From assembly GCA_024227565.1 (NCBI GenBank), contig JAAEUE010000129.1, forward strand, positions 1 through 48,404: a stretch of DNA of 48,404 bases, in the 5' to 3' direction. Position numbers and translations under genes: made by a program. The DNA comes from Alphaproteobacteria bacterium (GTDB lineage Bacteria > Pseudomonadota > Alphaproteobacteria > Rhizobiales > CAJQND01). The notes under the pieces were generated by a model. The model saw only the letters and a program-made list of their open reading frames with translations, ran no database searches and was not told the DNA's origin. This document shows, piece by piece, positions 42,761-48,404 of the stretch; the first letter of the stretch is position 1; each line of letters opens with the position of its first letter.

Positions 42761-44959
42761 CTAGAGCGGCATATGAACCCCTGCCAAGAAAGCGCCGCCG
42801 AAAAGAGCGAGGTCCTCGCTGTCTCCATCACCGATGACGCCGCCGCTCCAGCCCTGGCCTTCAGCAGCGCCACGCACAAACAGGCGACCCCCTTCACCAA
42901 ATTTCCAAAGCGTGGCCTCTGCGCCCAGTTGAACTTCTGAGGTGGTGAAGAACATGTCGGACATCGGAGCGCCATTGTCCAAACCTTTTGAGGCGAACTG
43001 CATGGAGGCACGGGCCTTGCCAAAAACTGAAAGGTAATCCGTCAGCATGTGCGACAGCTCAAGCCCGACAACCAGACCATTGCTGTTGCGCATCTGATCA
43101 GCATCAAAAAAGCCGAATTCCCGATAATCCGCATACCGGTAGCCGGCACTGGCAATTGCCAGAACACTGCCGATACTGATTTTTTTGGTCAGCTCTACGT
43201 CAATTGTCTCCAGATCTATTCTTTCGATAAGCGGCTGGCCGCCCGCGTTGTTTCGGTTGAATTGATCCCATTGGAACCAGCGGAACCTGAGGCCAAGCCC
43301 GTCGTTGCCTTCAAGGCCGCCAACGACCCTGTGTCCTGCCTCAAGGTTGAAGCCGGGCGCTTCACCCTCGGACTGGAATGGCTTGAGTAACGGGACTTCC
43401 CCACCAAAGTAAAGGCCTATGTGATCGTCGCCGGGCGTGCTGGATGATAAAAGGCCGGCGGTTGACGCCGCCTCGGAGGCTTCACTCTGGCTTGGGGCTA
43501 GGGGCACGTGAAGCCCGGCGAGGATTGTGCCACCGAAAAGCCCAAGGTCCTCTTGGTCGCCGTCGCCGATCACGCCGCCACTCCAGCTCTGCCCTTCAGC
43601 AGCGCCGCGGATGAACACGCGACCACCACCTTCAAAATTCCAAAGCGTGGCCTCAGCGCCCAGTTGAATTTCGGCGGTGGTGAAGAACAGATCGGTTCTG
43701 GGCGTGCCGGTTTCCATGCCCTTGGAAGCAAATTGGAGCGAAGCACGGCCTTTACCGAACACAGAAATGTGGTCTGTCAGCATGTGCGACAGCTCAAGCC
43801 CGATGACCAGCCCATTACTGTTGCGCATCTGATCAGCATCGCCAAAACCAAACTCCCGATAATCCGCATACCGGTACCCTGCGCTGGCGACACCGGAAAG
43901 ATTGCCATGAGCAAAGCTCTTGGTCAGTTCTGCGTCTATGGTCTTCAGATTGAGTCTCTCGATCAGCCCCGCGACACCTGCATTGTTCCGGTTGAACTCA
44001 CCCCATTCAAACCAGCGGAATCGAACCCCCAGCCCATCCTCACCGCTAATGCCGGCGACCACTCTGTGTCCAGCTTCAGTGTCAAAACCGGGAGCTTCAC
44101 CTTCCGATTCATACGGTTTTAGAAAGACGGCCTCTCCGCCTAAGTAGGCGCCGGATTGATTTGTGTTTGGTGAAGTTGAGGAATTAAGGCCAGCAGTTGC
44201 GAATCCATGTGAGGCATCGCTTTGGCCCGGTCCGAGCGGCATCTGAACTCCGGCAAGAATGGAGCCCCCAAACAAGCCAAGGTCTTCGCTGTCGCCGTCG
44301 CCTATGAGCCCGCCACTCCAGCTTTGGGCTTCTACCGCGCCACGAATGAAGACGCGCCCGCCGCCTTCGAATTTCCAAAGGTTGGCCTCCGCGCCAAGCT
44401 GAATTTCGGCGGTGGTGAAAAATAGGTTCGAGACAGGTGCTCCATTGTCCAGCCCCTTGCGGGCGGCCTGCAGGGAGGCCCGTGCCTTGCCAAAAACTGA
44501 GAAATAGTCTGTTAGCATATGAGATAATTCGAGGCTAACAGTGAGGCCATTGCTGTTGCGCATCTGGTCAGCGTCGCCGGAGCCAAATTCGCGGTAGTCC
44601 GCATACCGGTATCCTGCGCTGGCAACGCCCGAAAGATTGCCGAACTGGAATATCTTGGTCAATTCCGCGTCGATGGTCTCCAGGTCTATTCTCTCGATGA
44701 GCCCGCCGACACCTGCATTGTTTCGGTTGAACTGATCCCATTCAAACCAGCGGAACCGAATTCCAAGCCCGTCCTTGCCGTTGATGCCGCCAACCAGCCT
44801 GTGCCCAGCTTCCGTGTCGAAACCGGGAGACTCGCCTTCTGCCTGATAGGGTTTGAGGAATACCGCTTCCCCGCTCAAGTAGACGCCCCAATCGCCCATG
44901 ACTGGTGGTGCGAATGCCGTCTCATGTTCTGCGGCCGATGTGGGCGTCATAGACCACAA
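42761..44959 (-). CDS. Three-fold repeated beta-barrel-type surface protein
   Basis: The protein consists of three tandem copies of one domain of about 230 residues (about 25-245, 265-490 and 505-732). Each copy repeats the same order of motifs: VYLSGEAVFLKPY, GFDTEAGHR, GLGIRFRWFEWDQFNRNNAG, IERIDLETIDAELTK, SAGYRYADYREFG, DADQMRNSNGL, LELSHMLTDYFSVFGKARAS, FFTTAEIQLGAEA, GGRVFIRGAVE and GLIGDGDSEDLGLFGG. The pattern of alternating amphipathic strands and the GHR/RYADYREFG motifs resemble the Lpg1974 family of pore-forming outer-membrane proteins. The in-frame start here is a TTG giving only a short leader, but the frame is open upstream and encodes an apparent signal peptide without a start codon (see 44960-45033). 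Confidence 0.7.
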   Translation of the reverse strand: MWSMTPTSAAEHETAFAPPVMGDWGVYLSGEAVFLKPYQAEGESPGFDTEAGHRLVGGINGKDGLGIRFRWFEWDQFNRNNAGVGGLIERIDLETIDAELTKIFQFGNLSGVASAGYRYADYREFGSGDADQMRNSNGLTVSLELSHMLTDYFSVFGKARASLQAARKGLDNGAPVSNLFFTTAEIQLGAEANLWKFEGGGRVFIRGAVEAQSWSGGLIGDGDSEDLGLFGGSILAGVQMPLGPGQSDASHGFATAGLNSSTSPNTNQSGAYLGGEAVFLKPYESEGEAPGFDTEAGHRVVAGISGEDGLGVRFRWFEWGEFNRNNAGVAGLIERLNLKTIDAELTKSFAHGNLSGVASAGYRYADYREFGFGDADQMRNSNGLVIGLELSHMLTDHISVFGKGRASLQFASKGMETGTPRTDLFFTTAEIQLGAEATLWNFEGGGRVFIRGAAEGQSWSGGVIGDGDQEDLGLFGGTILAGLHVPLAPSQSEASEAASTAGLLSSSTPGDDHIGLYFGGEVPLLKPFQSEGEAPGFNLEAGHRVVGGLEGNDGLGLRFRWFQWDQFNRNNAGGQPLIERIDLETIDVELTKKISIGSVLAIASAGYRYADYREFGFFDADQMRNSNGLVVGLELSHMLTDYLSVFGKARASMQFASKGLDNGAPMSDMFFTTSEVQLGAEATLWKFGEGGRLFVRGAAEGQGWSGGVIGDGDSEDLALFGGAFLAGVHMPL

Positions 44960-45331
44960 GCAGAAAAACGATGATATGCATGCCCCGAGCCGAACAGCTC
45001 GCCGCGAAAACTTCGTTATGCGCCAAACCCCATTAAAGGGTACCCAGTACCTATTGGACGCGCTTGAATGCGCAATCTCTCATTTGCACCTAATGTCTGA
45101 CAAAGTTTCTGCCACCATACAAGCGCAATTGGTCGGAAAACCAAGATTTGGGTGGATATTCAGAGACTGGACGTTGGCTTTGCGGCAGCTCTCAGGTGGT
45201 CAACGTTGCAAATTGAACTATGAGTTGTGCACACTGGTTGCCATGGAATGCAGGTGCACCGGCAACCAGTGAAAAATCATTTGAAGAGGCAGCGTAATTA
45301 AGGGATGCGCTGAGAGCACATCTGGCGCTAG
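44960..45331. other. Signal-peptide-like frame without start codon, then gap before the MFS gene
   Basis: On the minus strand, 44960-45030 continue the barrel gene's frame and read TKFSRRAVRLGACISSFFCL, followed by WSMTPTSAA, a convincing signal peptide. No ATG, GTG or TTG opens that frame. An ATG at 45033-45031 is one frame off; one extra base in the following G-run (CCCC at 45028-45031 on the plus strand) would join it. The rest, up to 45331, shows no supported gene. Confidence 0.6.
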
Positions 45332-46603
45332 ATGGTTTGCATGAGCAATCCGCCGTCCGGCATCGCCAGAAAAATCCCACCACCAGGTCCACGTCCAGAT
45401 GAACCCGACAGCGCTGCGGCGTGGCGCCGGTTGATTGTTGCCCTGTTGTTGGCAACTATTGGCGGCATCGGACTTTGGTCGACCGTTGTCGTGTTGCCGG
45501 CGATCCAGGATGAATTTGGCGTTGGCCGCGGTGGCGCATCACTGCCCTTTGCGGTGACCTTGATGGGGTTTGCGATTGGCGGCGTGTTCATGGGCCGGCT
45601 TTCGGACCGGTTTGGCGTTGTCCTGCCTTTGATCCTCGGTGCAAGTGTGTTGGGGACAGGCTATGTGCTGGCGTCTTTTGTTCAGAGCTACTGGCAGTTT
45701 CTTGCGGTGCAATGTCTGCTGATCGGCATGCTGGGCAGTTCTGTCACGTTCGGTCCGTTGGTCGCCGATATTACTCATTGGTTCGTGCGCCGGCGAGGCA
45801 TTGCAGTGGCGATACTAGCAAGTGGCAACTATCTGTCTGGCGCAATCTGGCCGCCCATCCTGCAATTTGGCATCGAAACCGTTGGCTGGCGGCAAACCCA
45901 TCTTTACGTTGGCCTGTTTGTTGTTGTTGCCATGTTCCCGCTGGTGCTGCTCATGCGGCGCAAAGGGGGACACTCGGCCCGCATGGGAGCATCCGCTGCC
46001 CAGCCGCTCCACCAGAGCCCGGTACCGTTACCGGTGTTGCAAGTCTTTCTCATTGTTGCTGGCTTGGCCTGTTGCGTGGCCATGGCCATGCCGCAGGTTC
46101 ACATGATTGCCTATTGCCTGGATCTTGGTTATGGCGCGGCCAGCGGTGCCGAAATGTTGTCGATTATGCTGGGGCTGGGCGTTGTCAGCAGGTTGATCTC
46201 AGGCTTGTTGGCGGACAGAATCGGCGGCTTGGGCACGTTGCTCCTTGGGTCGTCGTTTCAGTGCCTGGCATTGATGTTTTATCTGCCGTTCGATGGACTG
46301 GTTTCGCTCTATATGGTGTCGGCGCTGTTCGGATTGTCGCAAGGGGGCATCGTGCCAAGCTATGCGTTGATCGTGCGCGACTATTTTCCAGCCAACCAAG
46401 CTGCGACGCGGGTCACCATCGTGCTGATGGCGACCGTTGCCGGCATGGCGCTTGGTGGTTGGCTCTCCGGCGTGATCTTTGATCTCACCGGGTCCTATCA
46501 AATGGCGTTCATCAATGGCATCGCCTGGAATCTTGTCAACATGTCCATCGCCGGATGGCTCATGATCTCGCGCATGCGTCCAGGGGTGCGCCTGGCGGCA
46601 TAG
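45332..46603 (+). CDS. Major facilitator superfamily transporter
   Basis: This 423-aa MFS protein has 12 predicted membrane segments starting near residue 35 (LIVALLLATIGGIGLWSTVV). The loop between TM2 and TM3 reads GRLSDRFGVVLPL, the family's G-x-L-x-D-R-x-G-R-type motif. A large central loop (RRKGGHSARMGASAAQPLHQ) divides the halves. The substrate is unknown; relatives of this subgroup often carry carboxylates. The ATG at 45332 or 45341 could be the start, neither with a strong ribosome-binding site. It converges with the helix-hairpin-helix gene. Confidence 0.82.
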   Translation: MVCMSNPPSGIARKIPPPGPRPDEPDSAAAWRRLIVALLLATIGGIGLWSTVVVLPAIQDEFGVGRGGASLPFAVTLMGFAIGGVFMGRLSDRFGVVLPLILGASVLGTGYVLASFVQSYWQFLAVQCLLIGMLGSSVTFGPLVADITHWFVRRRGIAVAILASGNYLSGAIWPPILQFGIETVGWRQTHLYVGLFVVVAMFPLVLLMRRKGGHSARMGASAAQPLHQSPVPLPVLQVFLIVAGLACCVAMAMPQVHMIAYCLDLGYGAASGAEMLSIMLGLGVVSRLISGLLADRIGGLGTLLLGSSFQCLALMFYLPFDGLVSLYMVSALFGLSQGGIVPSYALIVRDYFPANQAATRVTIVLMATVAGMALGGWLSGVIFDLTGSYQMAFINGIAWNLVNMSIAGWLMISRMRPGVRLAA

Positions 46604-46624
46604 AATGATGTGTGTCGAGAGAAC

Positions 46625-47371
46625 CTAAGACTTGCGCGTGCGGGTGCCTGACTTGGTTTGACCAGAGGCGCTCTTCATGCCGCCTGAGCCATACTTTTTG
46701 GCAAACTCGGCTTCTTTGCCCTTTGCCAAAAGTCTAGCCTGCGGCACCCATTCTTCACGCTCGATCCTGCCTTTGAACTTCAGCTTCTCGTTGACCTGGG
46801 CAATATCAGCTTTTTTCCAGGCTGCGATTTGCGCAAAGGTGGTGATCTTCATGGCTTTCAGCTGGCTGTCGATCTTAGGGCCGATGCCGCTGAGGCGCTG
46901 CAATTCGTCCTTTGTGCGGGTGGCGCGGGCCTTTGTCTTCGGTTTTGCAGGGGCAGCTCGCTTGGCCTTTGAAGCGGCCGATGTCTTTGGCGCCGCAGCC
47001 TTCGACTTTGCAGGAGTTGCTCTTTTGGCCTTTGCTGTGGTGGCTTTCTTTGCCGGTGCCGAAGCCGTTTTCTTCGGAGCCGGGCGCGATTTGCCTCTGG
47101 TCGTGGTTTTGGCCTTCGGTTTGGCGCCGGCGCTCGAAACCAATTTGGCTGGTTGTGCTGCGGTGCTGCTTGATGAGCCGGCAGATTTGGTCTCGCGCGG
47201 AGGATGAACATTTGTGCCACTTGAATCGGGCGGCAGCCTTTTGCTTTTTTCCACGTTATCCGGGGTTGCTATGCCGCCGGGCGTGTTCTTTCGATTGCGC
47301 TGTAGCGCCCACCAGATGATGAACAGTACAATGAGTGCTACGACGAGCCAGAACAAGATGCTGTTGGGCAT
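46625..47371 (-). CDS. Membrane-anchored helix-hairpin-helix protein with Lys/Ala-rich linker
   Basis: This 248-aa protein has three parts. An N-terminal membrane segment (residues 5-23, ILFWLVVALIVLFIIWWAL) comes first. A linker from about 45 to 155 is very rich in Lys, Ala, Pro, Ser and Thr, histone H1-like. The C-terminal domain begins LQRLSGIGPKIDSQLKAM and continues ITTFAQIAAW and KLKFKGRIEREEWVPQA. That end resembles the accessory HhH domain fused to NuoE and other proteins in alphaproteobacteria. The linker and HhH suggest nucleic-acid binding at the membrane, but no function is established. Confidence 0.72.
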   Translation of the reverse strand: MPNSILFWLVVALIVLFIIWWALQRNRKNTPGGIATPDNVEKSKRLPPDSSGTNVHPPRETKSAGSSSSTAAQPAKLVSSAGAKPKAKTTTRGKSRPAPKKTASAPAKKATTAKAKRATPAKSKAAAPKTSAASKAKRAAPAKPKTKARATRTKDELQRLSGIGPKIDSQLKAMKITTFAQIAAWKKADIAQVNEKLKFKGRIEREEWVPQARLLAKGKEAEFAKKYGSGGMKSASGQTKSGTRTRKS

Positions 47372-47530
47372 GTGTCTCTTCCTATCAAATATTTGGAGAC
47401 GCTATACCACGTGTTGCGCAAGAAGGTAATTTAACCAGATGTATAATGCTGCGACATGCTGGCTCAGAAGGAATGAGTCAGTGCTCGCTCTATTTGACGG
47501 TTGTTTTGCCTCGCCTGTCTCTATGCCACC

Positions 47531-48404
47531 CTATTGGGTCAAATAGACATCACCGTTCATGGCGCCAACGCCTTCAGGCACAGGCACATCCGTCGCCGAA
47601 TAGTCAGTATTGAGCACCAGATGGGGGCCGGCAAACAGCTCCAGGCGGCTTGCGATGATTGCGGTATATGCGGACTTATCGGCAATGGGCGCGTCGGCAT
47701 CGATATAGAGATGACCTGCTGGAAGGTAGATTGTGCCTTCAAGTTTCCGGGCCCCATCACTCAATATGGCATGCGGCTTGACTTTTTTCTTGAAGCGTTC
47801 CTCGAAGAACAAGATGCCCGCCAATTCCCCGTCGGTAGGTGCCGTGAGGCTTACGGTGGTATGAGGACCGAAGTACAAGTTGGAATCTTTCCCGGCAAAG
47901 AAGAACCCAACATGTTCACCTTCAATCGATGCTTCTTCAGTCACGTAAAGCGGTCCATCCTTTATGATGTAGTCGCCTGAACTGAATGTCGCGATGATCC
48001 CACCACGTATGGCCAGTCCTCCACAATAGACGCCCGGATCAAGCGTGACCTCTGAGCGGTCGTACTTGCTGGTATCAGCGGGCTTTTCTGCTTTTTCTAT
48101 AAATTTCTTTTTGCCCTTGCCGCCTGCCTCTGCCTCCGTTTCATTCTTGATCGCTTCTTTGATCTGTCTTTCTTTAATTTCTTCATGTTTTTTGAAGTCG
48201 ATGCCAACCCGGAAATCCGTGTAGTCGCAACTGCCGATGGCAGGTTCTGGTCGGTTCTTAAGGGGATCCTGAAAGGCGGGGCAATCGGTCACCGGCGCTG
48301 GATCGAAGCTGTTCGCATCTCCCTTCACGCCACCGGCTGAGCAGATCAGCCCAGCTTCGAGGGTTGCGCCGGAATTCGATTCAATCGCGTCTTTTTTTGT
48401 CGCG
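47531..48404 (-). CDS. tadG: TadG-like pilus assembly protein, C-terminal part (truncated by window edge)
   Basis: The coding frame stays open from the stop at 47531 to the right window edge, so the 5-prime part is missing. The visible part ends with the TadE/TadG-associated beta-helix-like domain of Rhizobiales: DPGVYCGGLAIRGGIIATF, DYIIKDGPLYVTEEASIEGE, GELAGILFFEERF, LEGTIYLPAGHLYIDADAP and AIIASRLELFAGPHLVLN. A lysine-rich coiled segment (FKKHEEIKERQIKEAIKNET) precedes it, an addition not usual for the family. TadG proteins act in Flp/Tad pilus assembly in the envelope. Confidence 0.78.
   Translation of the reverse strand, partial: ATKKDAIESNSGATLEAGLICSAGGVKGDANSFDPAPVTDCPAFQDPLKNRPEPAIGSCDYTDFRVGIDFKKHEEIKERQIKEAIKNETEAEAGGKGKKKFIEKAEKPADTSKYDRSEVTLDPGVYCGGLAIRGGIIATFSSGDYIIKDGPLYVTEEASIEGEHVGFFFAGKDSNLYFGPHTTVSLTAPTDGELAGILFFEERFKKKVKPHAILSDGARKLEGTIYLPAGHLYIDADAPIADKSAYTAIIASRLELFAGPHLVLNTDYSATDVPVPEGVGAMNGDVYLTQ

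Overview
The window looks like chromosomal DNA of an alphaproteobacterium, most likely order Hyphomicrobiales (Rhizobiales). The main pointers are a full-length CtrA cell-cycle regulator next to a FliJ-like gene, a phaB-phaA/phaR polyhydroxybutyrate locus, the DUF2125-tyrC-hisC block, metX-metW, a TadG-type pilus protein and a GTTC-N7-GTTC LexA box. Genus and species cannot be read from the sequence. No rRNA, tRNA or CRISPR array was recognised.

Layout. (1) Positions 1-2660 are accessory in character: the left end of an IS30-family element, two small unknown genes and a lone LysR regulator. (2) 2667-10852 is a methyl/one-carbon metabolism district: two MttB-superfamily methyltransferases around a LysR regulator, then RidA, an NAD-dependent beta-hydroxyacid dehydrogenase, a CBS-domain protein, a 4Fe-4S protein, a homocysteine S-methyltransferase relative and a GFA-family protein. 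(3) 10922-14292 holds a lipoprotein, a BesD/HalD-like 2-oxoglutarate oxygenase, a frameshifted 3-hydroxybutyrate dehydrogenase and a patatin-like lipase. (4) 14511-19554 is core cell biology: ctrA, fliJ, a zinc-ribbon membrane protein, ftsE, ftsX and a DUF218 protein. (5) 19682-22585 has a class II ribonucleotide reductase and a small gene behind what looks like a LexA-controlled leaderless promoter. (6) 22622-30267 is amino-acid and thiol metabolism: ChaC, DUF2125, TyrC, HisC, MetX, MetW, a methyltransferase, GloB and a cupin. (7) 30284-33762 carries dispersed palindromes and the PHB locus. (8) 33772-48404 is signalling and surface biology: a GGDEF-EAL protein with a very long low-complexity tail, PilZ, a PQQ-type dehydrogenase, a secreted caspase-like protein with a repetitive basic tail, a DUF169 protein, a three-fold repeated beta-barrel-type protein, an MFS transporter, a membrane-anchored helix-hairpin-helix protein and a truncated TadG.

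How the genes work together. The MttB/LysR/RidA/dehydrogenase set reads as a catabolic unit for a methylated amine or betaine-like compound, with GFA possibly handling formaldehyde; no corrinoid protein or activase is present here. PhaA and PhaB make 3-hydroxybutyryl-CoA under PhaR, while the BdhA remnant and possibly the patatin-like lipase belong to PHB mobilisation. MetX and MetW sit together for methionine synthesis, and FtsE/FtsX form the divisome ABC complex.

The most unusual items are the triple-repeat surface protein whose signal peptide is open but lacks a start codon, the caspase with VPGPVR repeats, the promoter/LexA-box/ATG fusion at 22065-22102, and the methyltransferase relative in which His replaces a zinc-ligand Cys. 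Two genes (at 12873 and near 45028) appear to miss a single base in a C/G run, so base-level accuracy should be kept in mind.
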